From G039954875 sp047528275 (GTDB lineage: Bacteria > Bacteroidota > Bacteroidia > Flavobacteriales > Blattabacteriaceae): 64,000 bases of DNA. Below the pieces are notes generated by a model, which worked only from the letters and a program-made list of their open reading frames with translations, did no database searches and was not told the origin of the DNA. Both the position numbers and the translations under genes were made by a program. This document shows positions 19,470 to 29,099 of this stretch, one piece after another; the first letter of the stretch is position 1; the number at the start of each line of letters is the position of its first letter. The stretch covers positions 744,001 to 808,000 of the forward strand of contig CP180023.1 in the NCBI GenBank assembly GCA_047528275.1. Reading direction: 5' to 3'.

Positions 19470-21101
19470 TCATCCTTTCAGGGCGTAATTTTTTTCTTGA
19501 AGTGCTTTTATCTTCGAGTCGGCAAAGTATTCGTCATAACTCATATATCGATCGATGGTACCGGCGGGGGTGAGTTCTACTATGCGGTTGCATACGGTTT
19601 GGACTAGTTCGTGGTCTTGGGAGGTGAGTAGGATAGTGCCTTTGAAGGTTTTGAGTGTATTGTTGAGTGCAGTGATTGATTCGAGATCTAAATGATTGGT
19701 AGGCTCATCAAGCAGGAGTACATTGGCTTTGGAGAGCATTATGCGTGAAAACATACACCTCATCTTTTCGCCTCCGGAGAGGACAGTGGCTTTTTTTACT
19801 GCTTCTTCTCCGTTGAAGAGCATTTTACCTAAAAATCCTCGAATGTATTCTTCGTCTCGTTCTTCATCGGTTTGAGTGTATTGTCGAAGCCAATCGATGA
19901 GGTTCAATGTGGTTTCGAAATAGGGTGTATTGTTGGCCGGTAGATAAGCTTGTTTGGTAGTGATGCCCCATTTGAAGATACCACTATCCGGAGTTGTCTC
20001 TCCAGTGAGGATTTCGTAAAAGGTTGAGCTGGCTTTGCTGTTTTTTGAAAAAATGACTACTTTATCTCCTCGCTTGAGGTTGAGAGAGATATTTTTAAAT
20101 AAGAGTTCACCTTCTGAAGATTTGGAAAGGTTTTCTGTTTCGAGGATCTGATCGCCTGCTTCGCGCTCCTGTTCGAATATGATAGCTGGATATCGTCTCG
20201 AGGAGGGTTTAATTTCGTCGACATTGAGTTTTTCGAGCATTTTTTTGCGGACGGTGGCTTGCTTGGCTTTGGCTACGTTGGAACTGAATCTTTGTATAAA
20301 TTCTTGAAGTTCTTTGCGTTTTTCTTCGGCCTTTTTATTTTGCTGGGTTCTTTGTTTGCTAGCCAATTGGCTAGCTTCGTACCAAAAACTATAGTTACCA
20401 GTGAAGAGGTGGATCTTTCCAAAATCCAGATCGCAGATATGAGTACATACGGCGTCGAGGAAGTGTCGGTCGTGTGATACGACAATAACGGTGTTTTCAT
20501 AGTCTGATAGAAAATCTTCTAGCCATGAAATCATCTCTACATTGAGGTCATTGGTCGGTTCGTCTAGGATGAGTACGTCCGGGTTACCGAAGAGGGCTTG
20601 TGCCAGGAGTACGCGTACTTTGATTTTATTATCGAGTTCGCTCATGGGTTTGTGATGTTCGTCTTCAGTGATCCCCCGATTGGATAGGAGGGTAGCGGCA
20701 TCGGTTTCTGCATTCCAACCTCCCATCTCTTCGTAGATGGTGCCCAGTTCACCAGCTTTGATACCGTCTTCTTCTGAAAAGTTGGGTTTGGTATATAAAG
20801 CATCCATCTGTTGCTTGGTATCATAAAGTTTTTTATTACCCATGATGATGGTCTCTAAGACGGTATATGTGTCGAAGGCATGGTGTTCTTGTTTAAGTAC
20901 AGACATGCGTTTATCAGGTTCAAGACTTATCTGTCCGGTAGTGGGATCTTGTTCACCGGAGAGAATCTTTAGAAAGGTAGATTTGCCTGCACCATTGGCT
21001 CCTATGATACCGTAGCAATTACCTTTAGTAAATTTTATATTTACCTCATCAAATAAAACCCTCTTACCGAATTGTAAGGAGAGATTGGAGACCGTTAACA
21101 T
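19470..21101 (-). CDS. ABC-F family ATPase (YbiT-like)
   Basis: A soluble protein of 543 residues with two ABC ATPase domains and no membrane part, the layout of ABC-F translation factors that act at the ribosomal E site. First Walker A is GANGAGKST and first Walker B ends in LILDEPTNDL; the second domain has the signature LSGGEKMRCMFSR and LLLDEPTNHLDLES. A lysine-rich linker (residues about 245-300) separates them. The ATG at 21101 (MLTVSNLSLQFG) is the family start; the frame runs further upstream without support. The second domain Walker A region reads IFSKNSKASSTFYE, which departs from GxxGxGKS, as seen in some YbiT-type members. Confidence 0.88.
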   Translation of the reverse strand: MLTVSNLSLQFGKRVLFDEVNIKFTKGNCYGIIGANGAGKSTFLKILSGEQDPTTGQISLEPDKRMSVLKQEHHAFDTYTVLETIIMGNKKLYDTKQQMDALYTKPNFSEEDGIKAGELGTIYEEMGGWNAETDAATLLSNRGITEDEHHKPMSELDNKIKVRVLLAQALFGNPDVLILDEPTNDLNVEMISWLEDFLSDYENTVIVVSHDRHFLDAVCTHICDLDFGKIHLFTGNYSFWYEASQLASKQRTQQNKKAEEKRKELQEFIQRFSSNVAKAKQATVRKKMLEKLNVDEIKPSSRRYPAIIFEQEREAGDQILETENLSKSSEGELLFKNISLNLKRGDKVVIFSKNSKASSTFYEILTGETTPDSGIFKWGITTKQAYLPANNTPYFETTLNLIDWLRQYTQTDEERDEEYIRGFLGKMLFNGEEAVKKATVLSGGEKMRCMFSRIMLSKANVLLLDEPTNHLDLESITALNNTLKTFKGTILLTSQDHELVQTVCNRIVELTPAGTIDRYMSYDEYFADSKIKALQEKNYALKG

Positions 21102-21115
21102 TTGTAGTGAAATTT

Positions 21116-21123
21116 TAATTTTG
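21116..21123 (+). promoter_or_regulatory. Possible -7 box of smpB
   Basis: TAATTTTG fits TAnnTTTG, 35 bases before the smpB ATG and just upstream of the divergent ABC-F gene. No -33 partner is evident. Confidence 0.3.
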
Positions 21124-21158
21124 TGTAAAATTAGTAATATTATAAAAGGAAGAGTAGC

Positions 21159-21617
21159 ATGATGACAAAACCTCAGGTGAACATCCAAAATAGAAAGGCT
21201 ACTTTTGAATATGAATTGCTTGAGGAGTACATTGCTGGTATGCAGTTGTTGGGTACGGAGATCAAGTCCATCAGGCAAAATAAGGCGAGCATTACTGAGA
21301 GCTTTTGTCAAATGAAGGATGGAGAATTATACATCATCAATATGTATATTTCTAAATATGAGTTAGGTACTCATGCTAATCACCCCCCTAGACGCGAAAG
21401 GAAGCTATTATTGAAGAGGAAAGAGTTGCTGAAGATTGAGCGGAAATTGAAAGAATCAGGATTAACTATTATCCCTAAAATATTATTTATCAATGAGAAA
21501 GGTTATGCTAAACTCCAAATATTTTTAGCTAAGGGAAAAAAATTGCATGACAAACGTGAGTCTATCCGAAAAAAAGACATAGATCGTGAATATAAAAGAG
21601 TTTTGAAGTATCAATAA
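21159..21617 (+). CDS. smpB: SsrA-binding protein SmpB
   Basis: A 152-residue SmpB, the protein partner of tmRNA in rescue of stalled ribosomes. Conserved stretches are NRKATFEYELLEEY, GMQLLGTEIKSIRQ, the ISKYELGTHANHPPRRERKL core, and a basic C-terminal tail with AKGKKLHDKRESIRKKDIDR that enters the decoding centre. Two consecutive ATG codons could start it (21159 or 21162). The frame is intact. The tmRNA gene was not found in this window. Confidence 0.96.
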   Translation: MMTKPQVNIQNRKATFEYELLEEYIAGMQLLGTEIKSIRQNKASITESFCQMKDGELYIINMYISKYELGTHANHPPRRERKLLLKRKELLKIERKLKESGLTIIPKILFINEKGYAKLQIFLAKGKKLHDKRESIRKKDIDREYKRVLKYQ

Positions 21618-21633
21618 TTTTTCTATACATTTG
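21602..21633 (+). promoter_or_regulatory. Bacteroidota-type promoter of the OmpA-like gene
   Basis: TTTG at 21602-21605 and TACATTTG at 21626-21633 are separated by 20 bases, a good match to the -33/-7 consensus. The box lies 33 bases before the ATG at 21667. It overlaps the smpB 3' end. Confidence 0.65.
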
Positions 21634-21666
21634 TGCCATTGGAAATTAAGAAAATTTTAGCTCATT

Positions 21667-23133
21667 ATGAAAAAAATCAAGTTCCTTGTTGCTGGCTTGG
21701 TCGCTTTTTCTACAAGTGTCTTGTATGCCCAAAATCAACAGAACAAATGGTTGATCGGGGTAGGTTTGCATGCTGTTAATCACTCTTCAGTGAATCCTAT
21801 CTTTAATAAATTTTTTAAGACAAAAAGCTGGAGCATCGTGCTTCCTTTGTCAAAATTCACCATAGGGCGTAGCCTGACAGACCATCTAGCATTAGATCTC
21901 ACTGCAAGTTTAGGAGAGGTAACTAACTCTAGGGTAGGTTGGAATAACTTTAAAGATGAATTTTTCTTAAAGGCTGGTTTAGGTCTTCGTTTTCATCCCT
22001 TTTCCAAAAATTATTGGTTTGACCCTTATCTAAGAGTAGGGGCCAATTATCACAAATTGGACTATAGTGGGAAAATCTATACCATTTCACCAGGTAATAC
22101 TTTTGCCACTAATAAAAAGGATTTCTTTTTAGTAGATGGGGGGGTAGGGATTAACTTTTGGATTACAGAAAATTTTGGTCTCAACTTAGAAAGCAATTAT
22201 AACTGTGTTCCTTCTGTAAAGAAAGATTATGCTAACATTTTTCAACACACTGCTGGGGTAAATTTTCGTTTTTTTAAAAAAGACAAAGATAAGGATGGTA
22301 TTCCCGATGACAGAGATAAATGTCCAGATCTCCCTGGTTTGAAACAATTCAATGGTTGTCCTGATGCGGATGGCGATGCTATACCCGATCATAAAGACAA
22401 ATGTCCTAACGTAGCCGGAGCAAAAGAATTTGATGGATGTCCTGAAACTGATGGTGACGGTATACCTGATAACTTAGATGCATGTCCTAAAGAAAAAGGA
22501 CCTAAAGAAAACAATGGTTGCCCTTATATGGACACTGATGGTGACGGTGTATTCGATAAAGATGATGCATGTCCTACCGTTCCTGGCTTGAAGCAATTCA
22601 AAGGATGTCCTGACACCGATGGTGATGGTACACCTGATAATCAAGATAGATGTACTAAAGAAAAAGGACCTAAAGAAAACGAGGGTTGTCCTTGGGATAT
22701 TAAGAAAGAAGTTGAAGATATCAGTCTTACCTTCAAAGATATCTTATTCGATTTCGATAGGGCCACTATACGTCCTGAGTCTTTGCCAATCATCAAAGAA
22801 GCTGCTAAGCGTATGATCGAAAGAGCACCTAATTCTAAATTCTATGTGTATGGACACACGGACAATGTAGGTAAACCGGCTTACAATAAATCCCTGTCTC
22901 TCAAACGTGCTCAAAGTGTGAGAATTGAGTTGATAAAAGCTGGTGTAGATGGAAATCGTTTGGTTGCTAGAGGTTTTGGTCAGGAAAATCCCAAAGTTTT
23001 GAATAAGACATATGAAGGTAGACAAGAGAACAGACGTGTTGAAATAGTAATCAGAAATGTAAATGAAGCTTTAGAAATCAAATCTAAAGGTCAGATCAAA
23101 ATGAAATATTCTTCTAAAGAAGAAGCCTTATAA
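21667..23133 (+). CDS. OmpA-family outer-membrane porin with thrombospondin type 3 repeats
   Basis: A 488-residue outer-membrane protein. Residues 1-21 are a signal peptide (MKKIKFLVAGLVAFSTSVLYA). Residues about 25-200 form an eight-strand-type barrel. Residues about 208-345 hold five calcium-binding thrombospondin type 3 repeats with DxDxDGxPDxxDxCP motifs. Residues about 355-470 are an OmpA peptidoglycan-binding domain with the YGHTDNVGKPAYN motif and the LKRAQSV arginine. It anchors the outer membrane to the cell wall and is often the main surface protein. It has its own promoter and a strong terminator, so it is probably a highly expressed single-gene unit. Confidence 0.95.
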   Translation: MKKIKFLVAGLVAFSTSVLYAQNQQNKWLIGVGLHAVNHSSVNPIFNKFFKTKSWSIVLPLSKFTIGRSLTDHLALDLTASLGEVTNSRVGWNNFKDEFFLKAGLGLRFHPFSKNYWFDPYLRVGANYHKLDYSGKIYTISPGNTFATNKKDFFLVDGGVGINFWITENFGLNLESNYNCVPSVKKDYANIFQHTAGVNFRFFKKDKDKDGIPDDRDKCPDLPGLKQFNGCPDADGDAIPDHKDKCPNVAGAKEFDGCPETDGDGIPDNLDACPKEKGPKENNGCPYMDTDGDGVFDKDDACPTVPGLKQFKGCPDTDGDGTPDNQDRCTKEKGPKENEGCPWDIKKEVEDISLTFKDILFDFDRATIRPESLPIIKEAAKRMIERAPNSKFYVYGHTDNVGKPAYNKSLSLKRAQSVRIELIKAGVDGNRLVARGFGQENPKVLNKTYEGRQENRRVEIVIRNVNEALEIKSKGQIKMKYSSKEEAL

Positions 23134-23180
23134 AAAGGCTAAACAAGAAAAAATAAGAAGGTAGAAAAATTTTCTAATAA

Positions 23181-23206
23181 AAAGGCTCCTGTACAGGAGC
23201 CTTTTT
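23181..23206 (+). terminator. Rho-independent terminator after the OmpA-like gene
   Basis: AAAGGCTCCT-GTAC-AGGAGCCTTT forms a perfect 10 bp stem with a four-base loop and runs into T residues. The site lies 47 bases after the stop codon. It could also serve the minus strand because the flanks are A/T symmetric. Confidence 0.85.
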
Positions 23207-23254
23207 GGTGTGAATAAAATCATTTTTGAATATACTGAAGAGAAGGGGGTAGGT

Positions 23255-23842
23255 TTAGAAGTTTTTCTTTGCTAGACTATGGATGTAGATCTCGGTAGCA
23301 CCAAACTTGTATTTTTGAAACGAAGCATCAAAATATCTGATGTTGGGATAATTTTCTAGTAAGCAATAGAGTTCTCTTCTTAAGACACCTTGGCCATGAC
23401 CGTGGATAAAGATCAGGCGTTTTCTGTTTTTTTTCATAGCCTTTTCAATAGCTTTTTGAGCCGTATCCAATTGTATTTGCAACATCTCGTGATTGGAAAA
23501 TCTTTGAGAAAAGTCTATCAATTTATCGATGTGTAGATCAATCTCAAATGGCTGATCCTGTTTAGATTTTGAGCGAATTTTTTGTGTGGAAGTATTTTCC
23601 TCTTTAGTTTTGATGACATTCTGATCGATCCAACTGTGCTTCATATCTGCAGCAAGATTTTCATTTGTTCGGACCAATTGCTCTGTAGGATAGTCTTCTT
23701 TAAAACCAAAGTCATTTAATAATGTGATCTTTTTTCCTTGGATATTGACCACATGCCCCGTGATCATTTCGTCAATCACTGAAACTTTATCTCCTATTTT
23801 AAACTTTGTAGATCTTTTTTTTGGATAGTTTGTAAAAATCAT
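23255..23842 (-). CDS. Smr-domain protein (DUF2027-type)
   Basis: A 195-residue protein. An N-terminal small beta domain (FKIGDKVSVIDEMITGHVV) is followed by a linker and a C-terminal Smr domain at about residues 98-190, marked by EIDLHIDKL and IFIHGHGQGVLRRELY. Smr domains nick or bind nucleic acids, and HGxG is the key motif. The gene overlaps tatC by 4 bases as the last of the kdsD-tatC-smr unit. Its biological role in Bacteroidota is not established. Confidence 0.85.
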   Translation of the reverse strand: MIFTNYPKKRSTKFKIGDKVSVIDEMITGHVVNIQGKKITLLNDFGFKEDYPTEQLVRTNENLAADMKHSWIDQNVIKTKEENTSTQKIRSKSKQDQPFEIDLHIDKLIDFSQRFSNHEMLQIQLDTAQKAIEKAMKKNRKRLIFIHGHGQGVLRRELYCLLENYPNIRYFDASFQKYKFGATEIYIHSLAKKNF

Positions 23843-24657
23843 TTCATGATATTTTTCTCTATTTTTTTATAAACGATGCTAGCAGTATATATGCTCAGTT
23901 CGTATAAGGATAGGAGTGGAAGCATTGCAATGATAGTACTTAAAATATCACCTGGGGTTATGGCTGATGCAATGATCAACATCACTAAGAAGGCATGTTT
24001 TCTATAAGTACGTAGAAATTTGGGTGTAATCAATCTGATTTGGGTCAAGGAGTACACCAGTAAGGGGAATAAAAAAGTTATACCCATAGCCAAAGTAGAT
24101 TGGGTGATCGTAGAGATATAATCCGAAAGATCAAAGATGTTTTGAGGTAGGTGGCTTATCGTGAAACTGTAACTAAATTGTATAGCCATTGGACAAAGCA
24201 CGAAATATCCGAAAAGAATACCCAAAAAAAATAAAAGTGAAGCCATTGAGATGATACCTTGCGAGTGCCTTTTTTCTTCAGCGGAAAGTGCTGGTTTGAT
24301 AAATTGCCACAGCTCATAAAAGACGTAGGGTGAGGCCAGGATAAATCCTCCGAGCAGAGACATCCAAATATAGGTATTGAATTGTCCAAAGAGTTGCCGG
24401 TTTTGAATCTGTAGATCTTGGGGTAAGATTAAGAGGTCTTGATGTCCTACCATACGCCCAAACATATTGAAAATACGATAAGTGATAAAATTAGTCTTTG
24501 CCGGGCCAAAGATAACTTGGTCAAATAAGATCTCTTTATTAATTATTAGGGTGATAGCACCAAATATTACACCACAGATGCTACGAATAAGATGTCTCCT
24601 TAGGGATTCAATATGTGCCAAGAAAGGCATTTTTTTTTTAGAAGTATTATCCATCAA
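23839..24657 (-). CDS. tatC: Sec-independent protein translocase TatC
   Basis: A 272-residue inner-membrane protein with six membrane segments, the receptor of the twin-arginine export pathway for folded proteins. The N-terminal MPFLAHIESLRRHLIRSI matches the conserved TatC cytoplasmic helix, and the PYVFYELWQFIKPALSAEEKR stretch is the family hallmark (here cut short to stay brief: YELWQFIKPAL). It overlaps kdsD and smr by 4 bases each, which indicates coupled translation. The tatA partner is not in this window. Confidence 0.95.
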   Translation of the reverse strand: MMDNTSKKKMPFLAHIESLRRHLIRSICGVIFGAITLIINKEILFDQVIFGPAKTNFITYRIFNMFGRMVGHQDLLILPQDLQIQNRQLFGQFNTYIWMSLLGGFILASPYVFYELWQFIKPALSAEEKRHSQGIISMASLLFFLGILFGYFVLCPMAIQFSYSFTISHLPQNIFDLSDYISTITQSTLAMGITFLFPLLVYSLTQIRLITPKFLRTYRKHAFLVMLIIASAITPGDILSTIIAMLPLLSLYELSIYTASIVYKKIEKNIMK

Positions 24658-25613
24658 ATGATGCCTTCTTTGAGTAGATCGTGGATATCCAGTATACCGT
24701 GATATAGTATCCCATTCATGACGATCAGTTGGCCAATGTCATATTTTTTGAGTAGATAAAGTGCTTCAGTAGCCAGCATGTCCTTTTGAATGTTCTTAGG
24801 TTGACGTGACATGATGTTTTGAGCCTCTATGTTTGAGAGACTAGTTACTTTTTCTAACATCCGCCGTAGATCTCCATCGGTAATCACACCTACGATCTCT
24901 GGACCATCCATCACAGTAGTCATTCCAAACCGGCTGGCTGATATCGATATGATGACTTCTCTGATAGTAGCGTTGGGAGATACTGAAGGTTTTTGAGAAG
25001 AATCAATGATGTCGGCTACTTTCCAGAGAAGTTTTTTTCCCAGGGTACCTCCGGGATGATATTGAGCAAAGTTCTTCTTTGAAAATTGATTCAATTTAGT
25101 CAATGCTACGACTAAAGCATCGCCCATAGCCAGTTGTACTGTTGTACTGGTGGTGGGAATTAGATCATGAGCATCCGCCTCTTGTGCGCTAGGAGTCAGG
25201 AGTACAATATCGGATTGTTGGGCCAAAATACTCTTGGCATTGCTAGTGATGGTGATCAACTGAGCAGTACCCTTGAGTAGAGGTGTCAAATATTGGATCT
25301 CGGGAGAATTGCCACTTTTTGATAGGCAAATGATAACATCTTCAGGATTGAGCATACCCAGATCGCCATGAATGGCCTCTGCAGCGTGGAGAAATTGAGA
25401 CGGAACACCTATTGAATTCAACGATGCTACAATTTTTTGAGCAATGTATGCACTTTTTCCAATACCACTGACTACGATCTTACCCTTGCACTGGTAGATC
25501 GAAAGTACAGCTTTAGCAAAGTTTTCGTCTATTTTTTTAGCCATTAAAGCTAATGCATCATACTCAATTTTTAAGGTAATCTTAGCGAATTGTATGATTT
25601 TTAAGTATTCCAT
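24654..25613 (-). CDS. kdsD: Arabinose 5-phosphate isomerase (KdsD/KpsF/GutQ family)
   Basis: A 319-residue protein that interconverts ribulose 5-phosphate and arabinose 5-phosphate, the first step towards Kdo and so towards lipopolysaccharide. The SIS domain covers about residues 30-170 with VSGIGKSAYIAQKI, FLHAAEAIHGDLG and CLSKSGNSPEI; YHPGGTLGKKL follows, then two CBS domains (about 200-319). The ATG at 25613 (MEYLKIIQF) is chosen because it fits the family start; upstream codons in the same frame overlap recQ. It heads an operon with tatC and the Smr gene. Confidence 0.93.
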   Translation of the reverse strand: MEYLKIIQFAKITLKIEYDALALMAKKIDENFAKAVLSIYQCKGKIVVSGIGKSAYIAQKIVASLNSIGVPSQFLHAAEAIHGDLGMLNPEDVIICLSKSGNSPEIQYLTPLLKGTAQLITITSNAKSILAQQSDIVLLTPSAQEADAHDLIPTTSTTVQLAMGDALVVALTKLNQFSKKNFAQYHPGGTLGKKLLWKVADIIDSSQKPSVSPNATIREVIISISASRFGMTTVMDGPEIVGVITDGDLRRMLEKVTSLSNIEAQNIMSRQPKNIQKDMLATEALYLLKKYDIGQLIVMNGILYHGILDIHDLLKEGII

Positions 25614-25616
25614 ATG

Positions 25617-25662
25617 TATCTTTGTTTGTAAAAATATTGTAACTTTATGTACGGCAAATTTA
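25617..25662. promoter_or_regulatory. Divergent promoter region between kdsD and recQ
   Basis: On the + strand TATCTTTG (25617-25624) and on the - strand TAAATTTG (25662-25655) both match TAnnTTTG, one facing recQ and the other facing kdsD. The two starts are only 78 bases apart. No clear TTTG -33 was seen for either. Confidence 0.45.
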
Positions 25663-25691
25663 TACATAGTTCTATAAGCTTGGCAGAAAAT

Positions 25692-27884
25692 ATGTCTACC
25701 CCTCATCAAGATTTAAAATGTATACTGAAACAGTATTTCGGATTCGATAAATTCAAAGGAAATCAAGAAAAGATTATCAAAAGTCTGTTGAAAGGTGAGG
25801 ATGTTTTTGTAATCATGCCTACCGGAGGGGGTAAGTCGTTGTGTTATCAATTGCCGGCACTTATCAGTGAAGGATCTGCTATTGTAGTTTCTCCCCTGAT
25901 CGCTTTGATGAAAAATCAAGTGGATGCCATCCGTGGCGTATCACTTGATGATGGAGTGGCCCATGTGTTGAATTCTTCTTTAAACAAATCTCAAATCAAA
26001 AAAGTTGTTAACGATTTGCTTTTGGGGTCTACTAAACTCCTTTATGTAGCCCCAGAGACTTTATCCAAAGAGGAATATATTAGTTTATTCAAGGATATTA
26101 AGATCTCTTTTTTTGCTATAGATGAGGCGCATTGTATATCCGAATGGGGACATGACTTCCGACCTGAGTATCGTAATTTGCAAGTCATCATTGAAAGAAT
26201 AGCTACTCCTCCTATCATTGCTTTGACGGCTACAGCCACACCTAAGGTGCAGGAAGATATCCAAAAAAACTTAGGCATGGACAATGCCAAGGTATACAAA
26301 TCCTCTTTCAATCGTCCAAATTTGTATTATGAAGTCAGGCCTAAGGTAGACGTAGACCGGCAAATCATCAAATACATTAAAGAGCATTCTGAGCAGTCAG
26401 GCATTGTCTATTGTCTTAGCCGTAAGAAGGTGGAAAAGTTTTCAGAGCTCCTCAAAATCAATGGAATCAATGCATTGCCTTATCATGCCGGTCTGGATGC
26501 CAAAACGAGATCTAAACATCAAGACATGTTCCTAATGCAAGAGTCTGATGTGATCGTAGCTACCGTTGCCTTTGGTATGGGTATAGATAAGCCCGATGTC
26601 CGTTATGTCATTCATTATGATCTATCCAAAAGTTTAGAGAGTTATTATCAAGAAACTGGACGGGCAGGCCGTGATGGAGGAGTAGGGGAATGCATTGCCT
26701 TTTATGACTATAAGGACATGGAAAAGCTAGAGAAGTTTATGGTCAACAAGAGCGTGGCAGAACGTGAGATAGGCATACAACTTCTCAATGAAGTGATTGC
26801 TTATGCTGAAACGGGGATGTCAAGGCGTAAATATCTCTTGCACTATTTTGGAGAGTCTTTTGATGAATCTATTGGTGAAGGAAGCGATATGGACGATAAT
26901 GTACGATATCCTAAGAAAAAAGTAGAAGTGAAAGAAGAGCTTGTCCAACTTCTAGATTTGGTTAAGAAGACCCATCAAAAGTTGAGAGCCAAAGAATTGA
27001 CCCATGTTCTATCGGGTAAAGTCACCGCTTTAAATAAGTCTTATAAATTTTCCGAAGAGGCCTTCTTTGGTTGTGGAGCAGGGAAGGTTGATCGTTTTTG
27101 GATGGCGGTGATCCGTCAGGCTTTTGTAAACAGGTTTTTGAAGAAAGAGATAGAAGGTTATGGTGTACTCAAGCTCCTGCCTAAGGGAGAAAAATTCATT
27201 CAATCACCTTATTCTTTTGCCATACCACAAGACCATGATTATAGCAACATGCCTAGGAAACAAGAGTCTTGCACCTATGGGGTGTCTGATGTTTTCGATA
27301 CACAGTTGTTCGTTCTTTTGAAAGCATTGAGAGAAAAAATAGCCCAAAAGCTTCAAATCCCTCCTTTTGCTATTTTCCAAGAGACCAGCCTCAATGATAT
27401 GGCCATACAGTATCCAACCAGCCTTGTAGAATTGACTCAGATCTTCGGTGTAGGAGAGGGTAAGGCTAAAAAATGGGGTCAGGAATTTGTAGACCTTATC
27501 AAAAATTACGTTGAAGAAAACGAGATCGTCAGGCCTACGGATTTATTTATTAAGCAGGTATTAAACAAATCTACCCATAAGGTATTCATCATTCAAAATG
27601 TAGATCGCAAATTGGATCTAGGAGATATTACCAAAGCACGTGGGCTCACTATGGAGGAATTGATTTCTGAGATGGAACGTATCGTCTATCAGGGTACTAA
27701 GCTCAATATAGATTATCATTTGGAGAATCTCTTAGATGAGGAACAGGTCGAGGAAGTTTTTGATTATTTCATGACAGCAGAAAGTGATAAGATCAGTAAG
27801 GCCTTAAAATACTTCGAGGAGAGTTATACGGAAGAAGAACTCCGCTTGATCCGTATTAAGTTTATCAGTGAGATAGCCAATTGA
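25692..27884 (+). CDS. recQ: ATP-dependent DNA helicase RecQ
   Basis: A 730-residue RecQ helicase that unwinds recombination and repair intermediates 3'-5'. Motif I is PTGGGKSLCYQLPA, motif II IDEAHCISEWGHDFRPEY, motif VI YYQETGRAGRDG; an RQC domain and an HRDC domain (VLLKALREKIAQKLQIPP) follow. The frame extends upstream to 25647, but ATG 25692 (MSTPHQDLKCIL) fits family length. The zinc-site cysteines of E. coli RecQ are absent (FGESFDESIGEGSDMDDN), which I recall as usual in this Bacteroidota subtype. The C-terminus (RIKFISEIAN) is complete. Confidence 0.95.
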   Translation: MSTPHQDLKCILKQYFGFDKFKGNQEKIIKSLLKGEDVFVIMPTGGGKSLCYQLPALISEGSAIVVSPLIALMKNQVDAIRGVSLDDGVAHVLNSSLNKSQIKKVVNDLLLGSTKLLYVAPETLSKEEYISLFKDIKISFFAIDEAHCISEWGHDFRPEYRNLQVIIERIATPPIIALTATATPKVQEDIQKNLGMDNAKVYKSSFNRPNLYYEVRPKVDVDRQIIKYIKEHSEQSGIVYCLSRKKVEKFSELLKINGINALPYHAGLDAKTRSKHQDMFLMQESDVIVATVAFGMGIDKPDVRYVIHYDLSKSLESYYQETGRAGRDGGVGECIAFYDYKDMEKLEKFMVNKSVAEREIGIQLLNEVIAYAETGMSRRKYLLHYFGESFDESIGEGSDMDDNVRYPKKKVEVKEELVQLLDLVKKTHQKLRAKELTHVLSGKVTALNKSYKFSEEAFFGCGAGKVDRFWMAVIRQAFVNRFLKKEIEGYGVLKLLPKGEKFIQSPYSFAIPQDHDYSNMPRKQESCTYGVSDVFDTQLFVLLKALREKIAQKLQIPPFAIFQETSLNDMAIQYPTSLVELTQIFGVGEGKAKKWGQEFVDLIKNYVEENEIVRPTDLFIKQVLNKSTHKVFIIQNVDRKLDLGDITKARGLTMEELISEMERIVYQGTKLNIDYHLENLLDEEQVEEVFDYFMTAESDKISKALKYFEESYTEEELRLIRIKFISEIAN

Positions 27885-27946
27885 TGCCTATTTTACTGGG
27901 AAAAAAGTTATATTTTTGGTCTAAGAATAGCCCAAAATTTTTTTTA

Positions 27947-29056
27947 ATGAAGTGTGGTATTGTTGGTTTACCCAATGTGGGTAAGTCTACTCTGTTCAAT
28001 TGTCTCTCCAGTGTCAAAGCTCAGTCGGCTAACTTCCCTTTCTGTACTATAGAACCGAATATCGGTATGGTACAAGTACCGGACAAACGACTCAACCGAT
28101 TAGGAGAATTAGTCCGTCCCCAACGGGTAGTACCTGCCGTGATAGAGATCGTAGATATCGCTGGTCTGGTCAAAGGAGCCCACAAAGGAGAAGGCCTGGG
28201 TAATCAATTTTTATCTAACATCCGAGAGACGCAGGCTATCATCCATGTTTTGCGTTGCTTTGAGGATGAAAAAATTATCCATATCGAAGGTTATATCGAT
28301 CCGATCAGAGATAAAGAACTTATCGATACAGAATTGCAGCTCAAAGACCTTGAGACTGTAGAAAAGTGTTTGGAGAAATCCAAAAAACAAGCTAAGTCTG
28401 GTAGTAAAGAAGATTTGAAAGTGGTCGATCTGATGCAAAAGATTGCCCAAGTCTTGAGTCTTGGGAAGAATGCTCGGACTCTTACATTGGCCGATGATGA
28501 GATAAAAATTTTTAGCGCATTGCAATTACTCACTGCCAAGCCTGAGCTTTATTTGTGTAATGTTGATGAGATCTCCTTAAAGACAGGGAATCCTCATGTA
28601 GCGGCTGTAAAGAAGGCTGTAGTTAATGAGCAGACAGAGGTCTTGATACTGGCGGCTCAAACTGAGGCTGATATAGCGGAACTAGAAACTTATGAAGAAC
28701 GAAAACTCTTCTTGTATGATCTTGGATTAGAAGAGCCTGGATTTCATCGATTGATACATGCTACTTATGTGTTACTCAATCTGCAGACCTATTTTACTAT
28801 TGGCATCAAAGAGGTACGTGCTTGGACGATCCAGAAGGGTTGGACGGCTCCTGAAGCCGCTTCTGTGATCCATACTGACTTTCAAAAGGGATTTATCCGT
28901 GCTGATGTGATCCATTACGAAGATTTCATCAAATACGGTTCAGAGCACAAAGTCAGAGAAGCCGGAAAGATGTCCGTAGAGGGTAAGGACTATATCGTAC
29001 AGGATGGAGATATTATCCACTTCCGTTTCAATGTTTCATGTATAAAAAAGCCTTAG
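27947..29056 (+). CDS. ychF: Redox-regulated ATPase / Obg-family protein YchF
   Basis: A 369-residue YchF (OLA1 type), a conserved P-loop protein that prefers ATP and associates with ribosomes. The P-loop is GLPNVGKSTLFN close to the N-terminus, followed by DIAGLVKGAHKGEGLGNQFL and a C-terminal TGS domain with VRAWTIQKGWTAPEAA and IVQDGDIIHFRFNV. The ATG at 27947 (MKCGIVGLP) fits the family; the frame runs upstream to overlap recQ. It follows recQ by about 60 bases and is probably cotranscribed. Confidence 0.95.
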   Translation: MKCGIVGLPNVGKSTLFNCLSSVKAQSANFPFCTIEPNIGMVQVPDKRLNRLGELVRPQRVVPAVIEIVDIAGLVKGAHKGEGLGNQFLSNIRETQAIIHVLRCFEDEKIIHIEGYIDPIRDKELIDTELQLKDLETVEKCLEKSKKQAKSGSKEDLKVVDLMQKIAQVLSLGKNARTLTLADDEIKIFSALQLLTAKPELYLCNVDEISLKTGNPHVAAVKKAVVNEQTEVLILAAQTEADIAELETYEERKLFLYDLGLEEPGFHRLIHATYVLLNLQTYFTIGIKEVRAWTIQKGWTAPEAASVIHTDFQKGFIRADVIHYEDFIKYGSEHKVREAGKMSVEGKDYIVQDGDIIHFRFNVSCIKKP

Positions 29057-29099
29057 CCGAGCATGTTGGGAGTATGTACTGTATGCAATGATTTTCGTA

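Noticed and set aside
20000..20070. Second-domain Walker A of the ABC-F protein departs from GxxGxGKS, suggesting decay.
   Set aside because: The frame is intact, the other motifs are strong, and some YbiT-type proteins vary in this loop.
26810..26920. RecQ lacks the four zinc-binding cysteines of the E. coli enzyme.
   Set aside because: I recall the same FGExFDxxxGEGxDMDDN form in many Bacteroidota RecQ proteins, so it is a lineage trait and not a sign of decay here.
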